Source: Streptococcus mitis bv. 2 str. SK95 (GTDB taxonomy: Bacteria; Bacillota; Bacilli; Lactobacillales; Streptococcaceae). Taken from it: a stretch of DNA of 64,000 bases. The notes under the pieces are model-generated. The model did not search any database, was not told the DNA's origin, and saw only the letters and a list, made by a program, of their open reading frames with translations. The position numbers and the translations under genes are program-made. Positions 36,343 through 48,227 of the stretch are shown one piece after another. The stretch spans positions 58,706 through 122,705 of the forward strand of contig NZ_AFUB01000042.1 in the NCBI RefSeq assembly GCF_000222705.1, read 5' to 3'. The first letter of the stretch is position 1. Each line of letters opens with the position of its first letter.

Positions 36343-37767
36343 TTGGCAAGATATCAGAATTTAGTAAATGGAAATTGGAAATCATCTGAAAAGGAAATTA
36401 CAATCTATTCACCCATTAATCAGGAAAAGCTGGGGACAGTACCAGCTATGAGTCAGGCTGAAGTAGATGAGTCTATGAAAGCTGCGCGTGCAGCTCTCCC
36501 AGCATGGCGTGATTTAGCACCAGTTGAACGTGCAGCCTATCTGCATAAGGTAGCAGCTATTTTAGAACGCGATAAAGAAAAAATTGGTACAATTCTTGTC
36601 AAAGAGGTTGCCAAAGGGATAAAAGCAGCCATTGGAGAAGTAGTACGTACAGCAGATTTGATTCGTTTTGCTGCTGAAGAAGGTCTCCGTATCACTGGAC
36701 AAGCAATGGAAGGGGGCGGTTTTGAAGCTGCAAGTAAAAACAAACTGGCCGTTGTCCGTCGTGAGCCAGTTGGTGTCGTTTTAGCTATCGCACCATTTAA
36801 CTATCCAGTTAACCTTTCTGGATCTAAGATTGCTCCGGCTTTGATTGCAGGGAATGTCGTCATGTTTAAACCGCCAACACAAGGATCTATCTCAGGTCTG
36901 TTATTAGCCAAGGCTTTTGATGAGGCAGGTGTTCCAGCAGGAGTATTTAATACGATAACTGGACGAGGTTCTGAAATCGGTGACTATATCATTGAACACA
37001 AAGAAGTTAACTTTATCAACTTTACTGGCTCGACTCCAATTGGTGAGCGAATCGGTCGTTTAGCTGGAATGCGTCCTATCATGCTTGAACTTGGTGGGAA
37101 AGATGCAGCTATTGTTCTCGAAGATGCAGACTTGGAACACGCAGCTAAACAAATCGTCGGTGGAGCCTTTAGCTATTCAGGACAACGTTGTACTGCCATC
37201 AAGCGTGTCTTGGTTGTGGAAAGTGTAGCGGATAAATTGGCTGAATTACTTAAAGCAGAAGTTGCTAAGCTAACCGTTGGTGACCCATTTGACAATGCTG
37301 ATATCACACCTGTTATTGACAATGATTCAGCTGATTTTATCTGGGGATTGATTCAGGATGCGCAAGGTAAAGGTGCCAAAGCGCTCAGTCCAATCAAACG
37401 TGAGGGCAATCTCATTTGGCCAGGACTTTTTGATTATGTCACAAGAGATATGAAATTAGCATGGGAAGAACCATTTGGTCCTGTTCTGCCAATTATCCGT
37501 GTTTCCGATGCAAGTGAAGCGGTAGCAATTGCCAATGAATCTGAGTTCGGTCTTCAATCATCCGTATTCACAAATGACTTTAAAAAAGCGTTTGAAATCG
37601 CTGAAAAACTTGAAGTGGGCACCGTTCATATTAATAATAAAACACAGCGTGGACCAGATAATTTCCCATTCCTTGGGGTCAAAGGATCTGGTGCTGGTGT
37701 GCAAGGGATTAAATACAGCATTGAAGCAATGACAAATGTCAAATCCATTGTTTTTGATGTGAAATAA
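36343..37767 (+). CDS. gapN: NADP-dependent non-phosphorylating glyceraldehyde-3-phosphate dehydrogenase
   Basis: 474 residues, aldehyde dehydrogenase superfamily. Oxidises glyceraldehyde-3-P directly to 3-phosphoglycerate with NADPH formation, an important NADPH source in streptococci that lack a full oxidative pentose pathway. Catalytic Glu in MLELGGKDAAIVLED and Cys in YSGQRCTAIKRV; APFNYPVNLSGSKIAPALIA and EEPFGPVLPI also conserved. Starts with TTG 36343, supported by AGGAGGAAG at a good distance. Single-gene unit with its own promoter and terminator, between pulA and glgB. Confidence 0.95.
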   Translation: MARYQNLVNGNWKSSEKEITIYSPINQEKLGTVPAMSQAEVDESMKAARAALPAWRDLAPVERAAYLHKVAAILERDKEKIGTILVKEVAKGIKAAIGEVVRTADLIRFAAEEGLRITGQAMEGGGFEAASKNKLAVVRREPVGVVLAIAPFNYPVNLSGSKIAPALIAGNVVMFKPPTQGSISGLLLAKAFDEAGVPAGVFNTITGRGSEIGDYIIEHKEVNFINFTGSTPIGERIGRLAGMRPIMLELGGKDAAIVLEDADLEHAAKQIVGGAFSYSGQRCTAIKRVLVVESVADKLAELLKAEVAKLTVGDPFDNADITPVIDNDSADFIWGLIQDAQGKGAKALSPIKREGNLIWPGLFDYVTRDMKLAWEEPFGPVLPIIRVSDASEAVAIANESEFGLQSSVFTNDFKKAFEIAEKLEVGTVHINNKTQRGPDNFPFLGVKGSGAGVQGIKYSIEAMTNVKSIVFDVK

Positions 37768-37772
37768 TCTAT

Positions 37773-37806
37773 AAAATCAGGAAAAGGGCTTCCTGATTTT
37801 ATTTTT
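37773..37806 (+). terminator. Terminator after gapN
   Basis: AAAATCAGGA, loop AAAGGGCT-containing, TCCTGATTTT then ATTTTTTC. Confidence 0.88.
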
Positions 37807-37967
37807 TCAAAAAATTACAGTTTAAAATTGATAAAAAACGAATATTCTGGTATTATAATAAAAAAATATATGGAAATTATTCTTTTCTCTCTGAAATGAG
37901 TGAAAGCTAAGTTAAGATATTTTTTCCAAAATTTTCAAGATAATTTTGGTGAAATTCCGTAAATTAC

Positions 37968-37996
37968 TTGAAAGTTATCTTAAAAGAGTGTATAAT
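37968..37996 (+). promoter_or_regulatory. glg operon promoter
   Basis: TTGAAA (37968-37973), 17-bp spacer, TATAAT (37991-37996). It lies inside the spurious long upstream extension of the glgB frame, which confirms the start at 38036. Confidence 0.75.
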
Positions 37997-38004
37997 AGAA
38001 TTAT

Positions 38005-38018
38005 AGAAAACGCTTACA
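38005..38018 (+). promoter_or_regulatory. Candidate CcpA cre site in the glg operon leader
   Basis: AGAAAACGCTTACA differs from TGWAANCGNTNWCA only at the first base. It lies 9 bp downstream of the -10, a classical repression position. Confidence 0.6.
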
Positions 38019-38035
38019 AAAAGAAAGGGGATTGG

Positions 38036-39964
38036 ATGAATAATCAAGAAGCATTGAGAACCTTCACTACTGGAGAAAATTTTCATCTTCAGCACTATCT
38101 AGGAGCACATAAAGAGGAAAAAGACGGAGAAATTGGTTTTACTTTCCGTGTTTGGGCACCTAACGCTCAGGCTGTGCACTTAGTTGGTGATTTTACAAAC
38201 TGGACAGAACACCAAATTCCTATGGTACGGAATGAATCGGGTGTTTGGGAAGTCTTCACAAGTCTAGCTCATGAAGGGCAGATTTATAAGTATCATATCA
38301 CGCGTGCAAATGGGCACCAGATTATGAAAATTGATCCATTGGCAGTTCGTTTTGAGGCTCGCCCAGAGACTGGAGCCATCCTGACTGATATTCCAGAGAA
38401 AAAATGGAAAGATGGTCTTTGGCTAGCTAGGAGAAAACGCTGGGGCTTTTTTGAGAGACCAGTCAATATTTATGAAGCCCATGCTGGATCTTGGAAAAGA
38501 AATCCAGATGGTAGTCCATACAGCTTTGCACAACTTAAGGAGGAGCTGATTCCTTATCTTGTTGAGATGAACTACACTCACATCGAGTTTATGCCTTTAA
38601 TGGCTCACCCGCTTGGATTGAGTTGGGGCTACCAGCTTATGGGTTACTTTGCTATGGAGCACTCTTATGGGCGACCAGAGGAATTCCAAGATTTTGTTGA
38701 GGAATGTCATTTAAACAATATCGGTGTAATTGTGGATTGGGTTCCAGGTCATTTTACCATCAACGATGACGCTCTTGCTTATTACGATGGAACACCGACT
38801 TTTGAATACCAAGACCACAATAAGGCTCATAACTATGGTTGGGGAGCTCTTAACTTTGACCTTGGGAAGAATGAAGTTCAGTCTTTCTTGATTTCTAGCA
38901 TTAAATTCTGGATTGACTTTTATCATTTAGACGGTATTCGAGTGGATGCAGTCAGCAATATGCTCTACCTCGACTATGATAATGCTCCTTGGACTCCAAA
39001 CAAAGACGGTGGCAATCTCAACTACGAAGGCTACTATTTCCTTCAACGTTTGAACACAGTTATCAAGTTGGCTCATCCAGATGTGATGATGATTGCAGAA
39101 GAAAGTTCATCAGCAACAAAGATTACTGGTATGAAAGAAATGGGCGGTCTTGGATTTGACTACAAGTGGAATATGGGTTGGATGAATGATATTCTCCGTT
39201 TCTACGAGGAGGACCCGATTTATCGTAAGTATGATTTTAACTTGGTAACCTTCAGCTTCATGTACGTTTTCAATGAAAACTACCTCTTACCTTTCTCACA
39301 CGATGAAGTCGTGCATGGTAAGAAAAGCATGATGCACAAGATGTGGGGAGATCGCTACAATCAATTTGCAGGTTTGCGAAATCTCTACACTTATCAAATT
39401 TGTCATCCAGGTAAGAAACTCTTGTTCATGGGAAGCGAGTATGGTCAGTTTTTAGAGTGGAAGTCTGAGGAACAGCTAGAATGGTCTAACTTGGAAGATC
39501 CAATGAATGCTAAGATGAAGTACTTCACTTCTCAACTCAATCAATTCTATAAAGAGCATCGTTGCCTTTGGGAAATTGACACCAGCTACGATGGCATCGA
39601 AATTATCGATGCGGATAATAGAGATCAGAGTGTCCTTTCCTTTATTCGTAAGAGTAAAAAGGGTGAAATGCTAGTCTGTGTCTTTAATATGGCGCCTGTT
39701 GAACGAAAAGACTTTACAATCGGACTTCCTGTCGCAGGAGTTTATGAAGAAGTTTGGAATACAGAATTGGAACAATGGGGTGGTGTCTGGAAAGAATACA
39801 ACCAAACGGTTCAAACTCAAGAAGGATTATGGAAGGATTATGAGCAGACCTTGACCTTTACCTTGCCAGCTATGGGAGCAAGTATCTGGAAGATTAAACG
39901 TCGCTTGAAACCAACTAAAACTGTCACAAATAAAACCCAAAAAGGAGTAGAAAATGAAGAATGA
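38036..39964 (+). CDS. glgB: 1,4-alpha-glucan branching enzyme
   Basis: 642 residues from ATG 38036 ([10 protein letters not shown]), with AAAGGGG upstream. An N-terminal CBM48 ([20 protein letters not shown]) precedes a GH13 domain with the nucleophile in [12 protein letters not shown], general acid in MIAEESS and [14 protein letters not shown]. Forms alpha-1,6 branches in glycogen. First gene of glgB-glgC-glgD-glgA; its 3' end overlaps glgC by 11 bp. A lysine/threonine-rich tail ([11 protein letters not shown]) is specific to this end. Confidence 0.96.
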   Translation: MNNQEALRTFTTGENFHLQHYLGAHKEEKDGEIGFTFRVWAPNAQAVHLVGDFTNWTEHQIPMVRNESGVWEVFTSLAHEGQIYKYHITRANGHQIMKIDPLAVRFEARPETGAILTDIPEKKWKDGLWLARRKRWGFFERPVNIYEAHAGSWKRNPDGSPYSFAQLKEELIPYLVEMNYTHIEFMPLMAHPLGLSWGYQLMGYFAMEHSYGRPEEFQDFVEECHLNNIGVIVDWVPGHFTINDDALAYYDGTPTFEYQDHNKAHNYGWGALNFDLGKNEVQSFLISSIKFWIDFYHLDGIRVDAVSNMLYLDYDNAPWTPNKDGGNLNYEGYYFLQRLNTVIKLAHPDVMMIAEESSSATKITGMKEMGGLGFDYKWNMGWMNDILRFYEEDPIYRKYDFNLVTFSFMYVFNENYLLPFSHDEVVHGKKSMMHKMWGDRYNQFAGLRNLYTYQICHPGKKLLFMGSEYGQFLEWKSEEQLEWSNLEDPMNAKMKYFTSQLNQFYKEHRCLWEIDTSYDGIEIIDADNRDQSVLSFIRKSKKGEMLVCVFNMAPVERKDFTIGLPVAGVYEEVWNTELEQWGGVWKEYNQTVQTQEGLWKDYEQTLTFTLPAMGASIWKIKRRLKPTKTVTNKTQKGVENEE

Positions 39965-41096
39965 AATGCTAGCTTTGATCCTTGCCGGTGGGCAAGGAAC
40001 ACGTCTCGGAAAACTCACTCAAAGCATTGCCAAACCAGCAGTGCAATTCGGTGGGCGCTACCGTATCATTGACTTTGCGCTTTCAAACTGTGCTAACTCT
40101 GGGATTCACAACGTCGGTGTTATTACGCAGTATCAACCTCTTGCCTTAAACAACCATATTGGAAATGGTTCGAGCTGGGGTCTGGATGGAATTAACACAG
40201 GTGTTTCTATTCTTCAACCCTACTCTGCAAGCGAGGGAAATCGTTGGTTTGAAGGAACTAGCCACGCTATCTACCAAAATATTGACTACATCGACAGTGT
40301 CAATCCTGAATATGTTCTGATCCTTTCTGGTGACCACATCTACAAGATGGACTACGATGATATGCTTCAGTCCCATAAGGACAACAACGCCAGCTTGACA
40401 GTAGCTGTTCTAGATGTGCCTCTCAAAGAAGCTAGCCGTTTTGGTATCATGAATACAGATGCCAATAATCGTATCGTTGAATTTGAAGAAAAACCTGCTC
40501 AACCTAAGTCTACAAAGGCTTCTATGGGGATTTATATTTTTGACTGGAAACGACTTCGCAATATGCTTGTTGCTGCTGAAAAGAGCAAGGTAGATATGTC
40601 AGACTTTGGTAAAAACGTTATTCCAAATTACCTTGAGTCTGGAGAAAGTGTCTATGCTTATGAATTCAAAGGCTACTGGAAAGACGTTGGTACTATCGAG
40701 TCTCTATGGGAAGCAAATATGGAATACATTGATCCAAACAACGCTTTGGATAGTCGTGATCGTCAGTGGAAAATCTACTCACGCAACTTGATTTCACCAC
40801 CAAACTTTATTGGAAAACACGCTCATGTAGAAGATTCTTTAGTTGTGGATGGCTGTCTCGTGGATGGAACTGTTAAGCATTCTATTCTCTCAACAGAAGC
40901 GCAAGTACGTGAGGGCGCTGAAGTAGTAGACTCTGTAATCATGAGTGGTGCCATTATCGGAAAAGGTGCAAAAATTAAACGTGCCATCATTGGTGAAGGT
41001 GCTGTTATTTCTGAAGGTGTCGAAATTGATGGAACAGACGAAGTACAAGTAGTAGGATATGATGAAGTAGTGGGGGTAGCAACAGATGAAGATTGA
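39954..41096 (+). CDS. glgC: Glucose-1-phosphate adenylyltransferase catalytic subunit
   Basis: 380 residues. The nucleotidyltransferase signature [16 protein letters not shown] is intact, as are the [19 protein letters not shown] and [10 protein letters not shown] regions; the C-terminal left-handed beta helix runs through repeats such as [18 protein letters not shown]. Makes ADP-glucose from glucose-1-P and ATP, the committed glycogen step. Overlaps glgD by 11 bp. Confidence 0.96.
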   Translation: MKNEMLALILAGGQGTRLGKLTQSIAKPAVQFGGRYRIIDFALSNCANSGIHNVGVITQYQPLALNNHIGNGSSWGLDGINTGVSILQPYSASEGNRWFEGTSHAIYQNIDYIDSVNPEYVLILSGDHIYKMDYDDMLQSHKDNNASLTVAVLDVPLKEASRFGIMNTDANNRIVEFEEKPAQPKSTKASMGIYIFDWKRLRNMLVAAEKSKVDMSDFGKNVIPNYLESGESVYAYEFKGYWKDVGTIESLWEANMEYIDPNNALDSRDRQWKIYSRNLISPPNFIGKHAHVEDSLVVDGCLVDGTVKHSILSTEAQVREGAEVVDSVIMSGAIIGKGAKIKRAIIGEGAVISEGVEIDGTDEVQVVGYDEVVGVATDED

Positions 41097-42225
41097 TAAA
41101 TATTCAGCCATTTTAGGAAACACCGTTGGTTTTCACGATATGTCAACTTTGACAGATCATCGTCCAGTAGCCAGTTTGCCATTTGGAGCAAAATATCGTT
41201 TGATTGACTTCCCTCTTTCTAGCCTTGCAAATGCTGGTGTTCGTAGTGTCTTTGGAATTTTCCAACAAGATAATATCAGTTCAGTCTTTGACCACATTCG
41301 TTCAGGACGTGAGTGGGGCTTATCTACCCTTCTCAGTCACTACTATCTAGGTATTTATAATACGCGTGTTGAAAGTAGCACAGTTGGGAAAGAATATTAC
41401 CAACAGCTTCTCACTTATTTGAAACGTTCAGGATCAAATCAGACGGTTGCACTTAACTGTGATATCGTGGTGAATATTGACCTCAATCAAGTATTCCATT
41501 TACATACTACTGCTGGGCGTCCAATTACGGTTGTTTATAAGAAATTACCTAAAAAGGATATTTCAGATGTTAATGCCATCTTGGAAGTGGATGAAACAGA
41601 CCGTGTTCTTTCTCATAAACTTTTTGATGCCAAATCAACAGATGAACTTTTCAACATGTCTACAGATATATTCGTCGTTGATACTCCGTGGTTGATTAAG
41701 CGTTTGGAAGAAGAAGTTCAAAAAGAATACCCAGAAAAATTACGCTATGTTTTACGTGAGTTGGCAGCTAAAGAAGGTGCTTTTGCTTATGAATACACTG
41801 GCTACCTAGCCAATATTCACTCTGTTCAATCCTATTATCAAGCCAATATTGATATGCTGGAGTCTCAAAAATTCTACTCTCTCTTCTCACCTAACCAAAA
41901 GATTTATACCAAGGTTAAGAACGAAGAACCAACTTACTACTCAAATACCTCTAAGGTAAGTACTTCGCAGTTCGCCTCTGGTAGTATCATAGAGGGTGAA
42001 GTAGTTCAGTCGGTCCTATCACGTAATATTCACGTTCATAAGGATAGTCTAGTTAAAGACAGCCTTCTCTTCCCACGTGTTGTGATTGGTCAAGGTGCCC
42101 AAGTTGAGTATGCAATCTTGGACAAAGGGGTTGAAGTTGCTGACGGTGTCGTTATTCGCGGTACTGCAGAACACCCAGTTGTAGTCAAAAAAGGCGAAAA
42201 AGTTACAGAGGATATTCATTCATGA
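41086..42225 (+). CDS. glgD: GlgD, ADP-glucose pyrophosphorylase regulatory-type subunit
   Basis: 379 residues, paralogue of GlgC. The start keeps the fold ([22 protein letters not shown]) but lacks the GGxGTRL substrate loop, so it is a non- or weakly catalytic partner that raises GlgC activity, as known in Firmicutes with a GlgC/GlgD pair. C-terminal beta-helix repeats are present. Overlaps glgA by 4 bp. Confidence 0.94.
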   Translation: MKIDKYSAILGNTVGFHDMSTLTDHRPVASLPFGAKYRLIDFPLSSLANAGVRSVFGIFQQDNISSVFDHIRSGREWGLSTLLSHYYLGIYNTRVESSTVGKEYYQQLLTYLKRSGSNQTVALNCDIVVNIDLNQVFHLHTTAGRPITVVYKKLPKKDISDVNAILEVDETDRVLSHKLFDAKSTDELFNMSTDIFVVDTPWLIKRLEEEVQKEYPEKLRYVLRELAAKEGAFAYEYTGYLANIHSVQSYYQANIDMLESQKFYSLFSPNQKIYTKVKNEEPTYYSNTSKVSTSQFASGSIIEGEVVQSVLSRNIHVHKDSLVKDSLLFPRVVIGQGAQVEYAILDKGVEVADGVVIRGTAEHPVVVKKGEKVTEDIHS

Positions 42226-43655
42226 AAATTTTATTCGTAGCAGCAGAGGGTGCGCCCTTTTCAAAAACAGGTGGTTTGGGAGACGTCATTGGCGCTCTTC
42301 CCAAATCACTGGTAAAGGCAGGGCACGAAGTTGCGGTTGTCTTACCTTACTATGACATGGTAGAGGCTAAGTTCGGCGACCAGATTGAGGATGTTCTTCA
42401 CTTTGAAGTGAGTGTGGGATGGCGCAGACAGTACTGTGGTATTAAGAAGACCGTCTTAAATGGTGTTACCTTCTACTTCGTAGACAATCAAACTTATTTC
42501 TTCCGAGGTCATGTTTACGGAGATTTCGATGATGGTGAACGCTTTGCCTTCTTCCAACTGGCTGCTCTTGAAGCCATGGAGCGAATTGATTTCATTCCAG
42601 ATATTCTCCATGTCCATGATTATCACACCGCTATGATTCCTTTTCTCTTGAAGGAAAAATACAGATGGATTCAGGCATATCAAGGAATCAGAACTGTTTT
42701 AACTATTCATAATTTGGAATTCCAAGGTCAATTTTCTGAAGGAATGTTGTGGGATTTGTTTGGAGTCGGTTTTGAACGTTACGCTGATGGGACCCTTCGT
42801 TGGAATGATTGTCTAAACTGGATGAAAGCTGGTATCCTATACGCGGATCGTGTCTCAACCGTATCGCCTAGCTATGCACATGAGATTATGACTAGTCAGT
42901 TCGGTTGTGGCTTGGATCAGATTCTTAGAATGGAGTCTGGCAAGGTTTCTGGTATTGTTAATGGAATCGATACCGATCTCTATAATCCAGAGACAGATGC
43001 TCTTTTAGACCATCATTTTGATAAGGATGATTTGTCTGGAAAAGCACAAAACAAAGCAAAATTGCAAGAGAGAGTTGGTCTACCTGTGCGAGCAGATGTT
43101 CCGCTAGTTGGGATTGTCTCTCGTTTGACACGCCAAAAAGGATTTGATGTCGTTGTAGAAAGCTTGCATCGTTTCTTACAAGAGGACGTTCAAATAGTCC
43201 TTTTAGGAACAGGCGATCCTGCTTTTGAACATTCTTTCTCATGGTTTGCTCAAGTCTATCCTGACAAGCTATCAGCAAATATCACTTTTGACGTCAAACT
43301 TGCTCAAGAAATCTACGCAGCCTGTGATCTCTTCCTCATGCCAAGTCGTTTTGAACCATGCGGCTTGTCTCAAATGATGGCTATGCGTTATGGAACTCTA
43401 CCATTGGTTCATGAAGTGGGTGGACTAAGAGATACAGTTCAAGCCTTCAATCCGATCGAAGGAACTGGTACTGGATTTAGCTTTGACAATTTAACACCAT
43501 ACTGGCTTAACTGGAGTTTCCAAACAGCATTGGATGTTTATAAGAACCAGCCAGACGTTTGGAGAAATCTACAAAAACAAGCTATGGAATGTGATTTCTC
43601 ATGGGATACAGCCTGCAAGTCTTATCTTGACTTGTACCATAGTCTAGTCAACTAA
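42222..43655 (+). CDS. glgA: Glycogen synthase (ADP-glucose type)
   Basis: 477 residues, GT5 family. N-terminal KTGGL motif ([15 protein letters not shown], Lys15) binds ADP-glucose; [21 protein letters not shown] and [21 protein letters not shown] are the conserved GT-B elements. Elongates alpha-1,4 chains. Last gene of the glg operon, followed within 6 bases by a terminator stem. Confidence 0.96.
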   Translation: MKILFVAAEGAPFSKTGGLGDVIGALPKSLVKAGHEVAVVLPYYDMVEAKFGDQIEDVLHFEVSVGWRRQYCGIKKTVLNGVTFYFVDNQTYFFRGHVYGDFDDGERFAFFQLAALEAMERIDFIPDILHVHDYHTAMIPFLLKEKYRWIQAYQGIRTVLTIHNLEFQGQFSEGMLWDLFGVGFERYADGTLRWNDCLNWMKAGILYADRVSTVSPSYAHEIMTSQFGCGLDQILRMESGKVSGIVNGIDTDLYNPETDALLDHHFDKDDLSGKAQNKAKLQERVGLPVRADVPLVGIVSRLTRQKGFDVVVESLHRFLQEDVQIVLLGTGDPAFEHSFSWFAQVYPDKLSANITFDVKLAQEIYAACDLFLMPSRFEPCGLSQMMAMRYGTLPLVHEVGGLRDTVQAFNPIEGTGTGFSFDNLTPYWLNWSFQTALDVYKNQPDVWRNLQKQAMECDFSWDTACKSYLDLYHSLVN

Positions 43656-43660
43656 TAGAT

Positions 43661-43690
43661 AAAATCGTATGATTCTTTCATACGATTTTT
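43661..43690 (+). terminator. Terminator of the glg operon
   Basis: AAATCGTATGA, loop, TCATACGATTTTT; perfect 11-bp stem. Confidence 0.92.
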
Positions 43691-43716
43691 GGGCTGTTTA
43701 GAAAAGAGGAGAAGTG

Positions 43717-44361
43717 ATGACACAAGTAAAAGGCCTGTGTGTTATGGATGTTGATGGCACCCTGATAGTAGAGGAAGTGATTGACCTTTTAGGAAGAGAA
43801 ATAGGTTGCGAAGAAGAAATATCGCAGATTACAAGCCAGGCAATGCGAGGTGAACTGGACTTTGAAAGGAGTTTGCGAGAGAGAGTGGCTTTGTTAAAAG
43901 GTCTTCCGATTTCGGTTTTGGATACAGTTTTCAAATCCATCCATCTGTCCCAAAATGCTCAAAAATTTATCTCTATTCTCCAAAAGAATGGCATCCTAGT
44001 CGGTCTAGTGTCTGGTGGATTTACACCAATAGTTGAGAGATTAGCAAAATCTCTAGGGATTACCCATTTTTCTGCCAACAAACTTGAAGTTAAAGACGGT
44101 CTTTTAACAGGAAAATTAGTTGGTGAAATTGTGACAGGTCAAGTAAAACAAGCTACTCTTGAGAAATGGAGAGAGGAATTAGGACTTTCCAAAGAAAGAA
44201 CGATTGCAATCGGTGATGGTGCTAATGACCTATTCATGTTAAAATCAGCAGGTCACGGTATAGCCTTTTGTGCTAAAGATGTCGTAAAAGCTGAGATAGC
44301 TTGTCATGTAGATACGAGGGATCTTTTAGAAGTTCTTCCTTTGATTGATTTCTTAGAATGA
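43717..44361 (+). CDS. serB: HAD-IB phosphatase (SerB-like phosphoserine phosphatase)
   Basis: About 214 residues from ATG 43717; an adjacent GTG at 43714 is possible, with GAGGAGAA upstream. HAD motif I MDVDGTLIVEE, motif II VSGGFTPIVERLAK, motif III/IV GDGANDLFML, and the helical cap MRGELDFERSLRERVALLKGL typical of phosphoserine phosphatase. Would make serine from phosphoserine. It is paired with glycerate kinase, whose product feeds 3- or 2-phosphoglycerate pools; other HAD substrates remain possible. Confidence 0.82.
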   Translation: MTQVKGLCVMDVDGTLIVEEVIDLLGREIGCEEEISQITSQAMRGELDFERSLRERVALLKGLPISVLDTVFKSIHLSQNAQKFISILQKNGILVGLVSGGFTPIVERLAKSLGITHFSANKLEVKDGLLTGKLVGEIVTGQVKQATLEKWREELGLSKERTIAIGDGANDLFMLKSAGHGIAFCAKDVVKAEIACHVDTRDLLEVLPLIDFLE

Positions 44362-44370
44362 GAGGGAACT

Positions 44371-45492
44371 ATGAAAATTGTAATTGCACCCGATTCTTTT
44401 AAAGAAAGTTTGACGGCAGAACAGGTCGCTCAAGCTATAAAAAAAGGCTTCGAACAGTCAATAGCGGATGTAGAATGTCTGCTCTGTCCTGTTGGTGATG
44501 GCGGGGAAGGAACTGTAGATGCTATTCGACATTCTCTTGATCTCGAAGAAAAAAGGCAAGAGGTTACGGGACCTTTTGGTCTAAAAGAATCAATGCGCTA
44601 CTTTCAGAAAGATAACAGGGCACTCTTTGAAGTTGCTGACTTGGTTGGTCTTGGAAAGATTCCGCATGAGAAACGAAATCCTCTCCACATCCAAACCAGA
44701 GGTATTGGAGAGCTGATTCGTCATCTCATTGATCAAGGAATGAAGGAAATCTATATCGGTGTAGGCGGTACGGCTACTAATGACGGTGGAATAGGCATTG
44801 CTGCTGGTTTAGGTTATCGTTTTTATGATAAGAATGGAAAAGAATTGCCAGCTTGCGGTCAGACTTTGCTTGAGTTCGAGTCAATTTCAGACAGCGACTT
44901 GTACTTGTATAGGATTCCTGAAGATGTGAAAATCCGCATTTTAGCAGATGTCGTGAGCCTTCTATGTGGTCATCAAGGGGCAACCTATACATTTGGCAGA
45001 CAAAAAGGTTTGGATCCTGCTTTGTTTGAAACAGTAGATCTGGCTATACAGGAGTTCTATGAAAAATTTTCGCCTTTAACCCTGTCTCTGAAAGGAGCAG
45101 GAGCTGGGGGTGGCATTGCGGCTGGGCTCTGCGCCTTTGCTGAGGCCTGTATCGTATCTGGGATTGATACTTGCTTGGATTTGATTGACTTTGACAAGAA
45201 AGTTGGAGATGCTGACTTGGTTATCGTTGGAGAGGGCAGACTGGATAGTCAAAGCCTTACTGGAAAAGCTCCTATCGGCGTAGCAAAAAGAACCCCTAAC
45301 GGAGTCCCTGTTATTGCTATTTGTGGAAGTCTTTCTAACGATTTGCCTCCCCTACCATTCGAAAATATACAAGCTGCCTTTTCTATTTTAGAGAAAAGTG
45401 AGCCTTTAGAAGACAGTTTGAAAAATGCAAGTCTCTATTTGGAGCACACAGCTACTAATATTGGTCGTTTGTTAAATTTGAGAAATCATTAA
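44371..45492 (+). CDS. Glycerate kinase (GlxK family)
   Basis: 373 residues. The family start [21 protein letters not shown], the [13 protein letters not shown] segment, [19 protein letters not shown] and the late [19 protein letters not shown] motif are all present. Phosphorylates glycerate to phosphoglycerate (the type I family commonly gives 2-phosphoglycerate). Follows serB by 9 bp. Its stop overlaps the convergent DUF1694 gene by 4 bp with no terminator. Confidence 0.93.
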   Translation: MKIVIAPDSFKESLTAEQVAQAIKKGFEQSIADVECLLCPVGDGGEGTVDAIRHSLDLEEKRQEVTGPFGLKESMRYFQKDNRALFEVADLVGLGKIPHEKRNPLHIQTRGIGELIRHLIDQGMKEIYIGVGGTATNDGGIGIAAGLGYRFYDKNGKELPACGQTLLEFESISDSDLYLYRIPEDVKIRILADVVSLLCGHQGATYTFGRQKGLDPALFETVDLAIQEFYEKFSPLTLSLKGAGAGGGIAAGLCAFAEACIVSGIDTCLDLIDFDKKVGDADLVIVGEGRLDSQSLTGKAPIGVAKRTPNGVPVIAICGSLSNDLPPLPFENIQAAFSILEKSEPLEDSLKNASLYLEHTATNIGRLLNLRNH

Positions 45493-45935
45493 CCAAACCA
45501 TTTTTTCCAGATAGATTTTTTAGGAGCCTCTGCCTTTTTCTCTTGCCAGAGGTCTGAGAAAGCGAGTCTTAGGTCCTTTTCGTATACTTGAATAGGTTCG
45601 TTCGTGTGAATGACAAGGCCAAAAGGAGAGGTGATATGATCGTCTGAAACAATAGTCGCCTGGCAATTACTTTCCTTTGCTTGTTTTAAGTAAAAGACCT
45701 GTTTGTCAAACTCGATATTTGGCGAAATCTTCACAAAAAGACTCTCTGTCTTTTCTTGAAAGTTTTCCAAAATCGTTAAAAATCCTTTTTGGAGTTGAAG
45801 GCTATTGGCCGTCTCAACATCCGCATATCCAAGAACTCTTTCCTCGAAAGTGCCGAGAAAACGACGTTGTTCATCCGGGTTTAGTTTTGGCCCACCGTGA
45901 GCCTTTTCTAGTAGTTGTTTTGATAAATCTGTCAT
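45489..45935 (-). CDS. DUF1694 (YueI-like) protein
   Basis: 148 residues. Matches the DUF1694/YueI family: [17 protein letters not shown] near the start and a central [21 protein letters not shown] segment. Cytoplasmic, with a basic aromatic tail ([10 protein letters not shown]). Function unknown. Divergent from eno, convergent with glycerate kinase. Confidence 0.8.
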   Translation of the reverse strand: MTDLSKQLLEKAHGGPKLNPDEQRRFLGTFEERVLGYADVETANSLQLQKGFLTILENFQEKTESLFVKISPNIEFDKQVFYLKQAKESNCQATIVSDDHITSPFGLVIHTNEPIQVYEKDLRLAFSDLWQEKKAEAPKKSIWKKWFG

Positions 45936-46031
45936 AAAATTAGTATATCACAAAAGCTATGAGAAAACAGGCCAAAGAAAGCGATTACTTTATAAAGTTA
46001 AGGAAAATTTGCACAAAGATAACGTTTTTCC

Positions 46032-46060
46032 TTGAAAAAGGCGTGTATTTGAGGTATCAT
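46032..46060 (+). promoter_or_regulatory. eno promoter
   Basis: TTGAAA (46032-46037), 17-bp spacer, TATCAT (46055-46060); AAAGGAG before the ATG. Confidence 0.7.
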
Positions 46061-46095
46061 AGAGGTGTAAAATAAATAAGCTCAAAGGAGAGTAA

Positions 46096-47403
<1,308 letters not shown>

Positions 47404-47424
47404 TCGTTGATTTAACAACGTTTT

Positions 47425-47459
47425 AAGCCCCTCGGATTTTATCCGAAGGGCTTTTTCTT
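47425..47459 (+). terminator. Terminator after eno
   Basis: AAGCCCCTCGGAT, TTT loop region, ATCCGAAGGGGCTT then TTTC; a long GC-rich stem. Confidence 0.93.
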
Positions 47460-47490
47460 TGTTCAGGGGGCAAAAAGGGGACAGTCTTTA

Positions 47491-47499
47491 TGGTATAAT
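47491..47499 (+). promoter_or_regulatory. Extended -10 upstream of the YkgJ-type gene
   Basis: TGGTATAAT, with TATAAT at 47494-47499, 30 bases before ATG 47530. Confidence 0.6.
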
Positions 47500-47529
47500 A
47501 GACAAAAACACTTGAATTAGAAAGAAATT

Positions 47530-48024
47530 ATGACTAAAGAAATTGATATTGAGTATTACCATCAGCTAGCCTTGCAAAAGCAGAAGGAGCACCGCAAAGT
47601 GTTAGCTAATCTAAAGAAAAAACCACCAAAGAATCTAGATAAGATAGCTCAGCAGATCCACCAAGAAGTTTTTGCTGAGATCGATTGCACTGCCTGCGCT
47701 AACTGTTGTAAGACATTGGGGCCTGACTTTAAAGAAGCCGATATTACCCGTATTGCTAAGTACTTTAAGATGAAATTACCAGCTTTTGAAGTGGAATTCC
47801 TTCAGGTAGATGAAGATGGAGATAAGGTTTTTAAATCTATGCCTTGCCCCTTTCTAGGAGGAGATAATCTCTGCTCCATCTATGATGTTCGTCCCAAGGC
47901 CTGTCGCGAGTTCCCCCATACAGATCGTAAGAAGATCCATCAAATCAACCATTTAACGATTAAGAACACCTTGACCTGCCCTGCAGCTTATCTCTTTGTT
48001 GAAAAATTAAAGGATAAGTTATAG
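47530..48024 (+). CDS. YkgJ-family cysteine-cluster protein
   Basis: 164 residues. A cluster of cysteines, DCTACANCCKTLGPDF then PCPFLGGDNLCSIYDVRPKACREFP, matches the zinc/iron-chelating domain of the YkgJ family; the order CxxCxxCC...C...C...C is kept. The N-terminal 50 residues are basic and helical. Biological role unknown; metal binding is a family inference. Single gene. Confidence 0.82.
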   Translation: MTKEIDIEYYHQLALQKQKEHRKVLANLKKKPPKNLDKIAQQIHQEVFAEIDCTACANCCKTLGPDFKEADITRIAKYFKMKLPAFEVEFLQVDEDGDKVFKSMPCPFLGGDNLCSIYDVRPKACREFPHTDRKKIHQINHLTIKNTLTCPAAYLFVEKLKDKL

Positions 48025-48100
48025 AAATTTACACCTTTAGATCTTGTACAAAGATTCTAGGGCGGAAGTATCTGATATCTGTTAAACTATAGATAGAATT

Positions 48101-48203
48101 GAACACGGCCTAAAAGCTATGAGAAAAAGAGAAAATTTCCTAGAACCAGAAGCTTCAGCGTCAATTTTCCTATTTTAACTTTGCTTTTAACGGCCTTTGT
48201 ATC
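48101..48203 (+). repeat. Structured ~103-bp repeat, copy A
   Basis: Long imperfect hairpin. Outer arms GGCCTAAAAGC (48107-48117) and GCTTTTAACGGCC (48183-48195), inner arms GAAAAAGAGAAAATT and AATTTTCCTATTTT, ending CTTTGTATC. Closely similar to copy B at 59879-59980 over its whole length. Lies between the YkgJ-type gene and the AraC-type gene. Confidence 0.75.
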
Positions 48204-48227
48204 TTGTGGAGGTAAGAAGAAAAGAAT

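Noticed and set aside
37946-38035. Upstream in-frame extension of glgB
   Set aside because: It contains the -35, the TATAAT and the cre site, and has no Shine-Dalgarno; ATG 38036 has AAAGGGG upstream and gives the normal protein start.
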